Shown here: positions 1 to 9,817 of the stretch, piece after piece
How the letters are laid out: each line of letters begins with the position of its first letter
How positions within the stretch are numbered: the stretch's first letter is position 1
From: an uncultured Marinobacterium sp.
Lineage (GTDB): Bacteria > Pseudomonadota > Gammaproteobacteria > Pseudomonadales > Balneatricaceae
Reading direction: 5' to 3'
Length of the DNA stretch: 64,000 nt
NCBI GenBank assembly: GCA_947501565.1
Contig: CANMWJ010000003.1
Location: 62,001-126,000, forward strand
Made by a program: the position numbers and the translations under genes
The notes under the pieces: model-generated
The model's database searches: none
What the model was told of the DNA's origin: nothing
Seen by the model: the letters and a program-made list of their open reading frames with translations, nothing else

Positions 1-1
1 G

Positions 2-346
2 TTCCCGGACAACTATCCTACAAACTCAATCTATGCGGACCTACTGCTCCGTCAGGGGCAGACCAGCCACGCCATCGCAATCTATCGCAAGCTAACCGAA
101 CAACGCCCACAGGATGCTAACGCCTGGTACAACCTTGCTGAGATTCAGGGACTCGGCGGCAACCGCCTGGAAGTACACCTGGCCCGTACCGAATATTATC
201 TGCTGACGGGCAATGTGGACCTGGCGCTACGGCAGGTCAAATTTGCACTGCGCACGCCACAGCTTTCAGAAAGCGAACGCTCTCGCCTTAAAACACTGGA
301 AGAGGAAGCGAAAGCGATACGCCAGCAGATGAAGAAAGTGATGTAA
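2..346 (+). CDS. bepA: BepA/YfgC-like periplasmic M48 metalloprotease, C-terminal TPR part (5' end outside window)
   Basis: Only the last 114 codons are present, in frame from base 2 to a TAA at 344-346. The peptide is a run of helical tetratricopeptide-type repeats (motifs such as DANAWYNLAEIQG and LARTEYYLLTGNVDLA) ending in a basic tail. This is the usual C-terminal TPR part of the BepA/YfgC family, which supports outer-membrane protein assembly and degrades stalled LptD or BamA substrates in the periplasm. The HEXXH protease domain would lie to the left and cannot be checked here. The gene ends just before a bidirectional terminator shared with nadA. Another TPR protein is possible but less likely. 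Confidence 0.72.
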   Translation, partial: FPDNYPTNSIYADLLLRQGQTSHAIAIYRKLTEQRPQDANAWYNLAEIQGLGGNRLEVHLARTEYYLLTGNVDLALRQVKFALRTPQLSESERSRLKTLEEEAKAIRQQMKKVM

Positions 347-372
347 CTTCTTTCAGGACGGGACACAGACAC

Positions 373-400
373 AAAAAAGCCGCATACAATGCGGCTTTTT
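373..400. terminator. Bidirectional intrinsic terminator between bepA and nadA
   Basis: A 12-bp perfect stem (AAAAAGCCGCAT with ATGCGGCTTTTT) encloses a 3-base loop and has an A-tract on one side and a T-tract on the other. It sits between two convergent genes and can serve both. Confidence 0.85.
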
Positions 401-429
401 ATTATCCGTGACGAACGTGGTAGGCGCGA

Positions 430-1482
430 TCAGTTATTCAGGCTAGCAGAGAAATCCAGCATCCGCTGCAGTGGACGACGGGCGTCTTCGATCAGCGTCG
501 GATCAACATGAACCTCTTCACCACCACCCTGCAAACAAGCCAGAATATTTTCCAGACCGTTCATCGCCATCCACGGGCAGTGTGCACAGCTACGACAGGT
601 AGCGCCTGAACCGCCAGTTGGCGCTTCCAGGAATTCCTTACCCGGCGCAGCCTGCTGCATTTTGTAGAAGATTGCACGGTCAGTCGCAACGATAAACTGC
701 TTATTCGGCAGGTCATGTGCCGCCTTGATCAGCTGAGATGTAGATCCCACGGCATCAGCGATCTCGACCACAGAATCCGGTGATTCAGGGTGCACAAGTA
801 CCGCTGCATCCGGATACACCTGTTTCAGGTCCAGAATACCTTTGGCCTTAAACTCTTCGTGCACGATGCAGGCACCATCCCACATCAGCATCTCAATGCC
901 AGTCTGCTTCTGAACGTAGGTCCCCAGATGCTTATCCGGCGCCCAGATAATCTTCTTACCTTCATCCGCCAGATGCTCAACCACCTGCAATGCGATACTG
1001 GAAGTCACAACCCAGTCCGCACGCGCTTTAACTGCCGCTGAGGTATTTGCGTATACGACAACTTCGTGGTCAGGGTGGGCGTCACAGAATGCTGAAAACT
1101 CGTCAATCGGGCAACCGATGTCCAGCGAGCAGGTCGCTTCCAGCGTTGGCATTAGAATGCGTTTCTCAGGGCTCAGAATCTTGGCAGTTTCACCCATAAA
1201 ACGCACACCTGCCAAAATCAGGGTGCTGGCTTCATGCACGCTGCCAAAGCGAGCCATCTCGAGCGAGTCAGACACGCAACCACCGGTTTCGTCGGCCAAC
1301 TCCTGAATCAGATCGTCCGTATAATAATGCGCAATCAGACACGCATTCTTCTCTTTTAACAGCTTTTTAATCTGATCTTTATACTCTTCGATCTCCTGGC
1401 GCGCATGGCTTGCTGGCAGGTGTTCCTTTGCAAAATGCTCCTGCACCAGAATTCGATCTGAGATTTCCTGCTTACTTAACAT
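430..1482 (-). CDS. nadA: Quinolinate synthase A
   Basis: NadA condenses iminoaspartate with dihydroxyacetone phosphate to make quinolinate in de novo NAD synthesis in the cytoplasm. The 350-residue product matches the usual length. The [4Fe-4S] cluster cysteines are visible as C118 (ATCSLDIGC), C205 ([11 protein letters not shown]) and C302 in the CRSCAHC motif. I chose the ATG at 1482, giving the family-like N-terminus [10 protein letters not shown]. An upstream in-frame TTG at 1527 would add 15 residues without homology. No strong Shine-Dalgarno is visible. It appears monocistronic, with tRNA genes upstream and a terminator downstream. Confidence 0.96.
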   Translation of the reverse strand: MLSKQEISDRILVQEHFAKEHLPASHARQEIEEYKDQIKKLLKEKNACLIAHYYTDDLIQELADETGGCVSDSLEMARFGSVHEASTLILAGVRFMGETAKILSPEKRILMPTLEATCSLDIGCPIDEFSAFCDAHPDHEVVVYANTSAAVKARADWVVTSSIALQVVEHLADEGKKIIWAPDKHLGTYVQKQTGIEMLMWDGACIVHEEFKAKGILDLKQVYPDAAVLVHPESPDSVVEIADAVGSTSQLIKAAHDLPNKQFIVATDRAIFYKMQQAAPGKEFLEAPTGGSGATCRSCAHCPWMAMNGLENILACLQGGGEEVHVDPTLIEDARRPLQRMLDFSASLNN

Positions 1483-1640
1483 GTAGGTAACTGATTCTTG
1501 TAGTTGATTGCTGATATTGAAGCACAAACCCGGCGCGAACCGGGCGTGTTGACCGCAACACGATTATACCATAGACGTATAATCTCTTAATGACTTAGAA
1601 ACGATCAAACCTAAGAAAATCATACTTGTAGAACAGAAAC

Positions 1641-1670
1641 GAAAAAGGAGCACATGAGTGCTCCTTTTTC
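1641..1670 (-). terminator. Intrinsic terminator after the tRNA-Lys pair
   Basis: A 13-bp perfect stem (GAAAAAGGAGCAC with GTGCTCCTTTTTC) surrounds a 4-base loop. It lies just 3' of the tRNA-Lys genes on the minus strand, and its T-run fits termination of that transcript. Confidence 0.85.
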
Positions 1671-1676
1671 TGAAAT

Positions 1677-1752
1677 TGGTGGGTCGTATAGGATTCGAAC
1701 CTATGACCAATTGGTTAAAAGCCAACTGCTCTACCAACTGAGCTAACGACCC
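1677..1752 (-). tRNA. tRNA-Lys (anticodon TTT), copy 1
   Basis: A 76-nt gene including an encoded CCA. The acceptor stem GGGTCGT/ACGACCC, the D-arm AGCTCAGTTGGTAGAGC, the anticodon loop CTTTTAA within GTTGG/CCAAT, and the T-loop GGTTCGAATCC are all readable on the minus strand. It is identical in sequence to the copy at 1770-1845, which lies 17 bases upstream on the transcript, so the two are probably co-transcribed. Confidence 0.97.
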
Positions 1753-1769
1753 TTAGTGCATCGGTATAG

Positions 1770-1845
1770 TGGTGGGTCGTATAGGATTCGAACCTATGAC
1801 CAATTGGTTAAAAGCCAACTGCTCTACCAACTGAGCTAACGACCC
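1770..1845 (-). tRNA. tRNA-Lys (anticodon TTT), copy 2
   Basis: An exact 76-nt duplicate of the neighbouring tRNA-Lys gene, with encoded CCA and the same TTT anticodon. Its promoter should lie in the AT-rich stretch upstream (1846-1930). The tandem arrangement points to local duplication maintained for gene dosage. Confidence 0.97.
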
Positions 1846-1933
1846 GCCCGATGGAGTGCATATACTACGCACCCCAGAAAAAAGTGCAAGCAATTATTTT
1901 GCTAAATTGCTCTTTTAATTAAATTTCCTCAAC

Positions 1934-2614
1934 TCACACGTAACGCGTTGGATCGGCGACCCCGGCATCTTCAAAGCCCTTCGCGCGCAAGCGGCAGCTA
2001 TCACACTGACCACAAGCCCGGCCATCATCATCCGCCTGATAGCAGGAAACGGTTACGCCGTAATCAACACCCAACTCAACGCCTTTACCGATAATCTCTG
2101 CCTTAGTCAGATCGATAAGCGGCGTCTGTATTCTCATGCGTTGACCGCTTACACCCGCCTTGGTAGCCAGATTAGCCATCGTTTCAAATGCAGCAATATA
2201 TTCCGGACGACAATCCGGGTACCCGGAAAAATCGACGGCATTCACACCGATGAAGATATTGTGAGCTTCCAACACTTCCGCCCAACCCAGTGCAAGAGAG
2301 AGAAAAACCGTATTACGTGCTGGCACATACGTCACCGGGATACCGTCTTCCTCCTCTTCAGGGACATCGATAGAATGATCAGTAAGCGCAGAACCACCAA
2401 AATCTTCCAGATGCAAACGGATAACACGGTGCTCTTTCACACCCATCTGTTTCGCAACCTGCTTCGCGGCATTCAGCTCTGTTTGCGAGCGCTGACCGTA
2501 GTCAAAGCTCATGACGTAACATTCATACCCCTGGCTTTGGGCGATGGCCAGCGCAGTCACTGAATCCAGCCCACCAGACAGCAAAACAACAGCTTTTTCA
2601 GCAGCAGTCGTCAT
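1934..2614 (-). CDS. queC: 7-cyano-7-deazaguanine (preQ0) synthase
   Basis: QueC converts carboxydeazaguanine and ammonia to preQ0 using ATP, in the pathway to queuosine in tRNA. The 226-residue protein starts with the PP-loop motif SGGLDS at residues 13-18. It ends with the zinc-binding cysteines C191, C201, C204 and C207 ([18 protein letters not shown]). It starts 23 bases after the cpoB stop on the same strand and is therefore probably the last gene of the tol-pal transcript, a neighbourhood common in gammaproteobacteria. A weak stem AGCAATT/AATTGCT followed by a T-run lies about 20-50 bases downstream and may terminate the operon. Confidence 0.96.
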   Translation of the reverse strand: MTTAAEKAVVLLSGGLDSVTALAIAQSQGYECYVMSFDYGQRSQTELNAAKQVAKQMGVKEHRVIRLHLEDFGGSALTDHSIDVPEEEEDGIPVTYVPARNTVFLSLALGWAEVLEAHNIFIGVNAVDFSGYPDCRPEYIAAFETMANLATKAGVSGQRMRIQTPLIDLTKAEIIGKGVELGVDYGVTVSCYQADDDGRACGQCDSCRLRAKGFEDAGVADPTRYV

Positions 2615-2637
2615 TCTTGCGTTTCCAGCTAACTTAA

Positions 2638-3507
2638 TTACTTACGTTTGAGGTCTTGAGCCAACGGCGCTACTTTCGAATCAGGATGGTTTTTCAACAC
2701 GTAGTCGATATATTCCTGAGAGCGCGTTGCATCGCCAAGCTCGGCATAGATAACACCCAGCTTATAGGCAGCTCGAGGTGTTTTCGGATGATCAGGATAT
2801 TGCCCCAACACCAGCGCGTAGGCCTCACGGGCCAACTCCAGCTTCTGCTCCACATGATAGATCTCACCCAGCCAATAGTATGCGTTGGCCACGCGAGCAC
2901 TTCCAGGGTAATCACGCACAAAAGCTTTCAAAGCCGCAATAGCCGCCGGGTAATCCTGTGTACGCACCAGCGCAAATGCATCGCGGTATGCCTTGGAATC
3001 GGACACACCATTTTTCACGGTGACCGGTTCAGGTTTTGGTGCAGGCTTAGGCGCCACCGGAACTGCTGCAGGCACAGTCTGAGCAGGCGTGGTTGTCACA
3101 ACGGAAGCCGCTGCGGTATTTCCTGCATCTGGCGCTACGGGCGCCGGATTATCAGAATCATTACTTACCGCTGCAGGGGGCTTAACCGTCTGAGCACCAG
3201 CACTCATCAGAGCACTGATACGGCGATCCAGATCGCGATACCTGTCGAGCTGCTGCTGTTCCATCTTCTTCATACGGAACGTCTGCTGCTCCAGCTGGCC
3301 ACGCAGATTACGCACTTCATCCTGCAACTGCTCAACAATCATCAGCAACTCGGTGTTGCTGCGTGAAACTGCTGGGTTGCTCTGGAGCGAAGTGGCTTGA
3401 GGATCGGGAGAAGAGGTACGGATCTCAATAACTTGAGGTGCAGCCAAAGCACTGGCGCTGCATGACAGCGCCAGCACTGCGGCTGAAAGCGAACGGGCTG
3501 AAAACAT
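2638..3507 (-). CDS. cpoB: Cell division coordinator CpoB (YbgF), Tol-Pal associated
   Basis: A periplasmic TPR protein that links Tol-Pal to peptidoglycan synthesis by PBP1B and LpoB during constriction. The 289 residues show a signal peptide (about 1-22, ending SALAAP), and a coiled-coil trimerisation segment (about 50-100, [19 protein letters not shown]). A proline/alanine-rich linker (about 105-160) follows, and then a C-terminal TPR domain from about 165 to the end. Its ATG overlaps the pal stop codon by one base (TAATG), so the two are translationally coupled. Confidence 0.94.
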   Translation of the reverse strand: MFSARSLSAAVLALSCSASALAAPQVIEIRTSSPDPQATSLQSNPAVSRSNTELLMIVEQLQDEVRNLRGQLEQQTFRMKKMEQQQLDRYRDLDRRISALMSAGAQTVKPPAAVSNDSDNPAPVAPDAGNTAAASVVTTTPAQTVPAAVPVAPKPAPKPEPVTVKNGVSDSKAYRDAFALVRTQDYPAAIAALKAFVRDYPGSARVANAYYWLGEIYHVEQKLELAREAYALVLGQYPDHPKTPRAAYKLGVIYAELGDATRSQEYIDYVLKNHPDSKVAPLAQDLKRK

Positions 3508-4088
3508 TAGTGGCTAACGTATTTCAGCTCAACGCGACGGTTCTGAGCCCAAGATGCGTCAGTGTGACCCATCATTGCCGGCTTCTCTTCACCGTAGCTG
3601 ATTGTTTCGATCTGACCAGCATTTACGCCGTTAACCTGCAGGTAACGAGCAACTGATTTTGCACGACGCTCGCCCAGCGCCATGTTGTATTCGCGGGTAC
3701 CGCGCTCATCAGCGTGACCTTCCAGACGAACGGAAGCATTTGCGTTCGCTGCCAGATAAGCTGCGTGTTTTTCCAGCGCATCGAAGCCGTTCTGTTTTAC
3801 AACAGACTTATCGAAGTCGAAGTAGAAAACAGTCTGCAGGTTTGCAACTGATGCAGCAGCGTCCTCTGCAGCAGCCTTAGCAGCTTCAGCGGCCTCAGCA
3901 GCTTTCTGTGCTTCCATCTCAGCAGCGGAAACGCTACCAGAAACTTCTGTACCTTTAGTGTTTGCGGACGTACCAGTTGCAGTAGCGCCTTCGCTACCGG
4001 AATCTGTGCCACTAGTAGTACTACAACCTGCAGCCCAAGCTACGGACAGAGCCAGCGCAACGGCCTTGGTTACATTAGAAGCTTTCAT
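3507..4088 (-). CDS. pal: Peptidoglycan-associated lipoprotein Pal
   Basis: An outer-membrane lipoprotein that binds peptidoglycan and TolB and keeps the outer membrane tethered at the septum. Starting at the ATG at 4088 gives a lipoprotein signal ending AWAAGC with the lipidated cysteine at residue 22. A serine/threonine- and alanine-rich linker follows, and then an OmpA-like domain from about residue 80 with the motif [20 protein letters not shown]. The longer reading frame to 4127 would put 13 extra residues before the signal and is rejected. An SD-like AGGAG lies just before this ATG (forward positions 4092-4096). Confidence 0.96.
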   Translation of the reverse strand: MKASNVTKAVALALSVAWAAGCSTTSGTDSGSEGATATGTSANTKGTEVSGSVSAAEMEAQKAAEAAEAAKAAAEDAAASVANLQTVFYFDFDKSVVKQNGFDALEKHAAYLAANANASVRLEGHADERGTREYNMALGERRAKSVARYLQVNGVNAGQIETISYGEEKPAMMGHTDASWAQNRRVELKYVSH

Positions 4089-4185
4089 TGAATACTCCTG
4101 TAAATATCCCTGATTGGTCTTCGCCAAAGTAAGATAATTAATTTTTTAATTCCCAACTGACGCATACGTTAATTGCTGCAAGCAC

Positions 4186-5487
4186 TTATTGCAAGTAGGG
4201 AGACCATGCAGGCTCTCGCACATCCCCCTGAGTGGCCGGAAGCAGGAAGCGGACGTTACCATCCAGGGTAACTCCACCCAGCACTCCCCTGTTTCCTTTT
4301 TGCGTTGCATACAAAATCATACTGCCATTTGGAGCTATGGTAGGAGACTCATCCAGAGCCGTTCGGGTAAGCACATCGAGGCGACCAGTTTTCAGATCCT
4401 GAACGGCGATTCGAAATACGCCGTCATTTCCCTGATGCACCATCGCCAGAAAACGCCCATCCTGAGTTAATGAAGCACGCGCGTTGTAAACACCCTCATA
4501 AGTAAGGCGATCAAGCGCACGGCTACGCAGGTCCATCTGATAGATCTGCGGCTGACCACCGCGATCTGAGGTAAAGAGCAAGCTTTTGCCGTCAGGCGCC
4601 CAACTTGGCTCCGTATCAATACCATAATGATGCGTCAGACGCGTCAGCTGACGCTGCTGGAGATCCAGCACATAGATCTCCGGATTGCCGTCTTTGGAAA
4701 GCACCAATGCCATTTTATTGCCATCAGGTGACCAGGCTGGCGCACCATTAAGGCCACTGAAAGACTGAATTTTCTGACGGTTACCGGTCAGCAGGTTTTG
4801 AATATAGATAGCTGGACGACCGCTTTCGAAAGAGACGTATGCGACCCGACGCGTATCTTTAGACCAGCTCGGCGACATGATCGGCTCGCTGGATTCCAGG
4901 ATTGTACGCGGGCGCGCACCATCAGAATCAGCCAAACGCAGACGGTAGCGATAGGACTCAACGCCGGTTTTCTCTGCGGTCACATACAGAATACGGGTAT
5001 AAAAGGCACCTTTTAGACCAGTCAGATATTCGTAGATATTGTCGGCGATAACATGCGCGACATCTCGCAGCCCGTTGCGACTACCAACACGCGCGGCAGC
5101 CAGAATCTGCTGCTCCTTAACAACATCATAGACTTCGTATTCAACGCGAATCCGGCCATCCCGCTCTGGTTTGATGCGGCCGATGACCAGAAACTCCTGC
5201 CCCGCCAGTCGCCAGTCGCGGAAACTGACTTCGTTGCGCGTAGACGGATTACTGAGCATGTTGTCGCGGTTCATCACCTCAAACAAACCGCTACGCCCGA
5301 AGTCACCACCAATCACTTCAGCAACATCCTCCTCCAGACCGAAGCCACCGCTCCATGAAAACGGCACCACTGCGATCGGAGTTGGCTTATCTACACCCTG
5401 GGTAATTTCAATGGTCAGCTCTGCCCGAGCCACCACTGAGATCACCATCAAAGACAGGATGGCGACCAGACGCTTATATAGTTTCAC
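4186..5487 (-). CDS. tolB: Tol-Pal system translocation protein TolB
   Basis: A periplasmic protein that shuttles between Pal and the TolQRA motor. The 433-residue product has a signal peptide of about 22 residues (ending VVARA), an alpha/beta N-terminal domain and a C-terminal beta-propeller with repeated [15 protein letters not shown]-type strands. I chose the GTG at 5487 because GGGGAGGAACTGCT directly precedes it. An earlier GTG at 5508 would put that ribosome-binding site inside the gene. It lies 97 bases upstream of pal in the same operon. Confidence 0.96.
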   Translation of the reverse strand: MKLYKRLVAILSLMVISVVARAELTIEITQGVDKPTPIAVVPFSWSGGFGLEEDVAEVIGGDFGRSGLFEVMNRDNMLSNPSTRNEVSFRDWRLAGQEFLVIGRIKPERDGRIRVEYEVYDVVKEQQILAAARVGSRNGLRDVAHVIADNIYEYLTGLKGAFYTRILYVTAEKTGVESYRYRLRLADSDGARPRTILESSEPIMSPSWSKDTRRVAYVSFESGRPAIYIQNLLTGNRQKIQSFSGLNGAPAWSPDGNKMALVLSKDGNPEIYVLDLQQRQLTRLTHHYGIDTEPSWAPDGKSLLFTSDRGGQPQIYQMDLRSRALDRLTYEGVYNARASLTQDGRFLAMVHQGNDGVFRIAVQDLKTGRLDVLTRTALDESPTIAPNGSMILYATQKGNRGVLGGVTLDGNVRFLLPATQGDVREPAWSPYLQ

Positions 5488-5568
5488 AGCAGTTCCTCCC
5501 CTAAACACCAGGAAACATCTCCTACATGTATAGTCGAATACGACAGATCCCCTAGAGCGGAGTTCAAC

Positions 5569-6531
5569 TTAATAACGCAGATCTTCAGGCCTGAAGATCA
5601 TAGTGAATTTGCGATAGTAACGATCAAATACGACAGGGTCGAGACTCTGCAACTCCGGGAAGCTGGCCGCTTTTAATACCGCTCGGACTGCATCCCGATC
5701 AAAACGATCATCACCACTGGATTTGCTGACATAAGCATCATCCACTTCCCCACTCGGCAACAGATGGATGGAGAGCTCCACTACCATACCGTTACGTGCA
5801 TTGGGCGAACGACGCCAATAACGAGAGATCTGATCACGCACGTACGCTTCGTAACTTAGCGCAGCCTGATGCCCCTCCTCCTCTGCAAGCTGGGCTTCCT
5901 CTTCGGCCAACGCCGCAGCCAACGCTGCGTCCCTGGCTTTCTGAGCTGCCTCTTCCCGGCGCTGCGTCTCAGCCGCCAGTCGCTCCTGCTCCTGACGTTC
6001 ACGCTCAGCCTCAGCCGCTTCCTGACGCGCTTTTTCTTCCGCCGCTTTCTTCTCAGCAGCCTGCTTAGCAGCCAATTCCTGCTGACGTTTTGCTTCGGCC
6101 TGCTTGCGCGCTACTTCCTGCTTACGTTTCTTCTCTGCTTCGGCTTTCTTGCGTGCTACTTCTTGCTTACGTTTCTTTTCGGCCTCAGCTTTTTTACGCG
6201 CCACTTCCTGTTTGCGTTTCTTTTCGGCCGCTGCTTTTTTACGTGCAATCTCTTGTTTACGTTTTTTCTCTGCTGCCGCCTTCTTGCGCTTCTCCTGAGC
6301 TATTTTTTTGCGCTTAGCATCATCTGCTTTGCGCTTCTGCGCATCAGCCTGACGCTTGCGATCAGCACTCGTGGTGATCGATTTACGATCTACGATCTGC
6401 GCATTAACGTGGCGGGGTACTTTGACTACCGCTTTCTCCGGCTCAAACCACACATCAGCGAGCACAAAGAAGACCGCACCGTGCAACAACAGCGCCATCA
6501 AAGCGGGCAGCAGGTAACTCTTGAGTTTCAC
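5569..6531 (-). CDS. tolA: Tol-Pal system protein TolA
   Basis: An inner-membrane protein spanning the periplasm that transmits TolQR proton-motive energy to TolB-Pal. It has one N-terminal membrane segment (about 5-27). A very long Lys/Glu/Ala helical domain II follows, containing four near-exact 15-residue repeats of the type EKKRKQEVARKKAEA. The C-terminal domain contains the YVRDQISRYWRR segment. The GTG at 6531, 10 bases after the tolR stop, gives 320 residues and the typical start VKLKSYLLPAL. A CTG-started extension overlapping tolR is unlikely. Confidence 0.94.
   Translation of the reverse strand: MKLKSYLLPALMALLLHGAVFFVLADVWFEPEKAVVKVPRHVNAQIVDRKSITTSADRKRQADAQKRKADDAKRKKIAQEKRKKAAAEKKRKQEIARKKAAAEKKRKQEVARKKAEAEKKRKQEVARKKAEAEKKRKQEVARKQAEAKRQQELAAKQAAEKKAAEEKARQEAAEAERERQEQERLAAETQRREEAAQKARDAALAAALAEEEAQLAEEEGHQAALSYEAYVRDQISRYWRRSPNARNGMVVELSIHLLPSGEVDDAYVSKSSGDDRFDRDAVRAVLKAASFPELQSLDPVVFDRYYRKFTMIFRPEDLRY
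6101..6280. repeat. Four tandem 45-bp repeats inside tolA
   Basis: Four consecutive 45-bp units encode the 15-residue helical repeat EKKRKQEVARKK-A-A/E-A in TolA domain II. Units are close to identical at protein level but differ at third codon positions. Such arrays can expand or contract by slippage, changing the length of the periplasmic helix. Confidence 0.85.
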
Positions 6532-6541
6532 GATGGGTAAC

Positions 6542-6958
6542 CTACTCGGTGACCAGTCCGACGCTGGCTGCACCGGCCTGCTGCAGTAGCACCATCAACT
6601 GAACGACAGCGTTATAATCAACCCCTTTGTCACCTCTCACCAACAGCATCTTATCGGGATTGCTCGCCAGGATTTTTCCTACACGATCCGATACCACCTC
6701 TGCTGCCAGCGGCTCTTCAGGGTCACCACCGGCATCAATGTAATAGTTCTGATCGGCATCCACCGTGATAATCAACGGCTCTTTATCCCGGTCATCTACC
6801 GGATCAGAAGCAGCCTGTGGCAGATCTACCTTAACCCCCTGGGTCAGCATGGGTGCGGTAATCATAAAGATCACCAGCAACACCATCATCACGTCGATAT
6901 AGGGAACAACGTTGATCTCAGCCTTGAGCTTACGGGTTTTACGGTGGCGTCTAATCAT
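6542..6958 (-). CDS. tolR: Tol-Pal proton channel subunit TolR
   Basis: An ExbD/TolR-family inner-membrane protein of 138 residues. The single membrane segment contains the conserved aspartate used in proton conduction (PYIDVMMVLLVIFMITAP, D at about residue 22). The rest is a periplasmic domain that can bind peptidoglycan. It starts 9 bases after the tolQ stop and precedes tolA by 10 bases, as in a single operon. Confidence 0.96.
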   Translation of the reverse strand: MIRRHRKTRKLKAEINVVPYIDVMMVLLVIFMITAPMLTQGVKVDLPQAASDPVDDRDKEPLIITVDADQNYYIDAGGDPEEPLAAEVVSDRVGKILASNPDKMLLVRGDKGVDYNAVVQLMVLLQQAGAASVGLVTE

Positions 6959-6967
6959 GTCTGCACC

Positions 6968-7648
6968 TTAAGACGCTGCGTAAACACGACGGTGCAAGAC
7001 AGCAGAGAACTCGTCCGCGAAGGTTTCGTAACTACCCAGCATACCTTCCGCTTTCGCTGAGAATCGGTTGTAAGCAATTACCGCAGGAATCGCAGCAAAA
7101 AGACCTATAGCCGTTGCCACCAGCGCCTCAGAGATACCCGGCGCCACAGACGCCAGCGTTGCCTGATGCACGTTGGCCAGGCCACGGAAGGAGTTCATGA
7201 TGCCCCACACCGTACCAAACAGACCAATGTACGGACTGACAGAGCCCACTGAAGCAAGAAATGGCAGATGCTGCTCCAGCTTCTCCTCTTCACGAGACAT
7301 CGCGACACGCATACCGCGCTGCACACCCTCCATCACTGCATCGGGGTCGGACGTGCGTTGCTGAGTCAGGCGAGTATATTCTTTCAAACCCGCACGAAAG
7401 ATGTTTTCCGCGCCGCAATCCGGATTAGGTTCCTGATTCACTTCACGATAGAGCGTCCCCAGGTCGACCCCGGACCAGAAGCGCTCTTCAAAGGCCTGCA
7501 GCGCGCGCTTGGTGCGGCGTAAGAAGAAGTGACGCTGAAAGATCATCACCCATGACAGGATCGACGCAAGCACCAGCAGCAGCATTACCAGTTGAACCAC
7601 AACACTGGCATTAACCACCAGGCTCCAGATAGACATCTTTTCAACCAC
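6968..7648 (-). CDS. tolQ: Tol-Pal proton channel subunit TolQ
   Basis: A MotA/TolQ/ExbB-family membrane protein of 226 residues that forms the stator with TolR. Three membrane segments are visible (about 13-37, 135-160 and 168-192), and the conserved stretch GLFGTVWGIMNSF precedes the second. The GTG at 7648 has AGAGGAC seven bases upstream. An ATG four codons later lacks a ribosome-binding site, so GTG is preferred. ybgC lies immediately upstream. Confidence 0.95.
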   Translation of the reverse strand: MVEKMSIWSLVVNASVVVQLVMLLLVLASILSWVMIFQRHFFLRRTKRALQAFEERFWSGVDLGTLYREVNQEPNPDCGAENIFRAGLKEYTRLTQQRTSDPDAVMEGVQRGMRVAMSREEEKLEQHLPFLASVGSVSPYIGLFGTVWGIMNSFRGLANVHQATLASVAPGISEALVATAIGLFAAIPAVIAYNRFSAKAEGMLGSYETFADEFSAVLHRRVYAAS

Positions 7649-7714
7649 GTTGGCTGTCCTCTAATTCTCTACAATTCTTCACGATAAACGCCTGCGGCTG
7701 CAGGCGCTTGAATA

Positions 7715-8122
7715 TTAGTTACGCTGGCTTTTAAAACGGTCGGCGATCTCCGCCGGGATACGCCTTGGCCTCATGGTACCGCCGTTAACGCATACAACCT
7801 TTACCTCTGCCCGGCACAATACGTCCTCATCCCCCTTACGGGAAACGACCTGGCTGAACTGCAAAGACGTTGCCGTCTGGTTAGTGACGTCGACACGCAC
7901 CAGAAGTTCATCATCTAAACATGCAGATTTTAAATAGTCACACTCGACCCGATGCACCACGAACAGAATGCCATCCTGCTGCAGCTGATGCTGGTTGTAA
8001 CCCAGATGGCGAAGCAGCTCGGTACGAGCGCGCTCAAGGAACTTCAGATAGTTGACGTAGTAGACAATACCGCCCATGTCGGTATCTTCGATGTACACAC
8101 GGTACGTTACTTCAAATGCCAT
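7715..8122 (-). CDS. ybgC: Tol-Pal-associated acyl-CoA thioesterase YbgC
   Basis: A hot-dog-fold thioesterase of 135 residues and the first gene of the tol-pal operon. The catalytic aspartate motif is clear near the N-terminus (YIEDTDMGGIVYYVNYLKF). The usual histidine in the VYHANY segment is a tyrosine here (VYYVNY), a substitution worth noting although the aspartate is kept. The family acts on acyl-CoA and acyl-ACP and associates with phospholipid-synthesis enzymes; its exact role with Tol-Pal is unsettled. Confidence 0.93.
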   Translation of the reverse strand: MAFEVTYRVYIEDTDMGGIVYYVNYLKFLERARTELLRHLGYNQHQLQQDGILFVVHRVECDYLKSACLDDELLVRVDVTNQTATSLQFSQVVSRKGDEDVLCRAEVKVVCVNGGTMRPRRIPAEIADRFKSQRN

Positions 8123-8175
8123 TGTTTATGAGGTAAGCCAGAATCCTGGCGACAACAATAACAGGAGAGATACGC

Positions 8176-8213
8176 ATAAAAAAGCGAAACCACCCCTATG
8201 AGCAGTTTCGCTT
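8176..8213 (-). terminator. Intrinsic terminator after the DksA-like gene
   Basis: On the minus strand a 9-bp stem AAGCGAAAC/GTTTCGCTT with a 14-base loop is followed by a T-run. It separates the DksA-like gene from the tol-pal operon. Confidence 0.75.
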
Positions 8214-8241
8214 GATGTAGATAAGTATAATCAGGTGCAGA

Positions 8242-8625
8242 TCAGCCAGCGGCCTGCAGAATACTGCTGTTTGACTGGCATCGTATGCAGCACGCAGCAA
8301 CCGGATTAGCCTTCAAACGGTTGAGTTCAATATCCTCGCCACACTCGGTACAGATACCAAAACTACCATCCTCAATCCGCCTCAATGCAGCGACACAAGC
8401 CCGTATTTCATCAACATGGCGATTGATATTGACCACATTAAATGCCCGCTTCGCTGAACAGCTATTCGCATCTACCACTGCCGCTTGCTGACTCGACGAT
8501 TTCCCTTGTTCATACGGCTCCTGCCGCGCTTGCTCACGTGCTTCTTCGCGCAACAGGCCAAGGTGACGTTCGATCTCCGCCCTGAAGGCCAACACCTTAG
8601 ACGCGGTTAATGTCACTCCCATCAT
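8242..8625 (-). CDS. TraR/DksA family zinc-finger protein
   Basis: A 127-residue protein with an N-terminal helical part and a C-terminal zinc finger (GICTECGEDIELNRLKANPVAA, then CCIRC). This is the CxxC-x17-CxxC arrangement of DksA and TraR, which bind the RNA polymerase secondary channel. It is shorter than DksA (about 150 residues) and lacks the two coiled-coil aspartates at a recognisable position. A general DksA role cannot be assumed; it may be one of the DksA-like paralogues. It is monocistronic, with its own terminator. Confidence 0.88.
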   Translation of the reverse strand: MMGVTLTASKVLAFRAEIERHLGLLREEAREQARQEPYEQGKSSSQQAAVVDANSCSAKRAFNVVNINRHVDEIRACVAALRRIEDGSFGICTECGEDIELNRLKANPVAACCIRCQSNSSILQAAG

Positions 8626-8733
8626 CTGTCCTTTTATTATTTTCTGTGATTACAGAAACATCTTAGACAGAGCGAGCCAATTCACACGTTGATGAATATC
8701 AGAAACGACGGGAAAGCCGAGATTACTAAACCT

Positions 8734-9747
8734 TTATTGATCCATGTCCGGTTTATCAATACCGAAGTGGCGGTAGGCGTGATCCGTTGCTACGCGCCCA
8801 CGCGGAGTACGCATAATGAAGCCCTGCTGAATCAGGTAAGGCTCGAGTACATCCTCGATAGTATCGCGCTCTTCACTGATCGCTGCCGCCAGACTTTCCA
8901 CCCCGACCGGACCGCCACCAAATTTCTCAATCATGGTCAGCAACATGCGGCGGTCCATATGATCAAAACCGCTGTTATCGACATTCAGCATATTCAGCGC
9001 CCGATCCGCGATCTCAGCCGAGATATGCCCATCCCCTTTTACCTCTGCATAGTCACGCGCACGGCGCAACAAACGGTTGGCGATACGCGGCGTACCACGG
9101 GAACGGCAAGCAATCTCGCGCGCTCCGTGATCATCAATCCCAGTACCAGACAACGCCGCAGAGCGACTGACGATACTGGAGAGGTCGTCGATATTGTAAA
9201 ACTCCAGGCGCTGCACGATGCCGAAGCGATCACGCAAGGGTGACGTCAGCAAACCCGCACGGGTGGTTGCCCCCACCAGCGTGAACGGTGGTAACTCCAG
9301 CTTGATCGAACGCGCGGCCGGCCCTTCGCCGATCATGATATCCAGCTGGTAGTCCTCCATCGCCGGATAGAGCACCTCCTCCACATTAGGACTCAGACGG
9401 TGGATCTCGTCGATAAAGAGCACATCACCCGGCTCCAGATTGGTCAGCAACGCAGCCAGATCGCCCGCCCTCTCCAACACCGGGCCAGAGGTGGTTTTAA
9501 TCTCCGATCCCATCTCATTGGCGATAATGTTTGCCAAGGTGGTTTTACCCAATCCCGGTGGGCCAAAGATCAGCGTATGATCCAGTGCCTCGCCACGCCC
9601 TTTGGCTGCGTGAATAAAGATCTCCATCTGCTCAAGCACCACGGGCTGCCCGACATAGTCCTCAAGGGTTTTCGGGCGAATGGCACGATCCTGCGCCTCC
9701 TCAACCGGATTACTGGCAGGCGAGATAAAACGATCCGCTTCGATCAT
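8734..9747 (-). CDS. ruvB: Holliday junction branch migration DNA helicase RuvB
   Basis: An AAA+ ATPase ring motor that drives branch migration with RuvA. The 337-residue protein has Walker A (GPPGLGKTT, about residue 64), Walker B (LFIDEIHR), the sensor region [18 protein letters not shown], and the C-terminal winged helix ending in the RGR motif ([16 protein letters not shown]). It lies 70 bases downstream of ruvA on the same strand, the usual ruvAB order. Confidence 0.97.
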   Translation of the reverse strand: MIEADRFISPASNPVEEAQDRAIRPKTLEDYVGQPVVLEQMEIFIHAAKGRGEALDHTLIFGPPGLGKTTLANIIANEMGSEIKTTSGPVLERAGDLAALLTNLEPGDVLFIDEIHRLSPNVEEVLYPAMEDYQLDIMIGEGPAARSIKLELPPFTLVGATTRAGLLTSPLRDRFGIVQRLEFYNIDDLSSIVSRSAALSGTGIDDHGAREIACRSRGTPRIANRLLRRARDYAEVKGDGHISAEIADRALNMLNVDNSGFDHMDRRMLLTMIEKFGGGPVGVESLAAAISEERDTIEDVLEPYLIQQGFIMRTPRGRVATDHAYRHFGIDKPDMDQ

Positions 9748-9817
9748 GGATGGAGCCTCAACTTACACAAAATAGAAAAACCAAATATGGGACTACTTAT
9801 TACCCTGTTCGCCCCAC

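Noticed and set aside
1677-1845. Tandem tRNA-Lys genes as direct repeats flanking a mobile element
   Set aside because: They are complete identical tRNA genes separated by 17 bases, with no cargo; simple tandem duplication explains them.
6101-6280. Repeat array as a possible CRISPR
   Set aside because: The 45-bp units are contiguous without spacers and encode the in-frame helical repeats of TolA.
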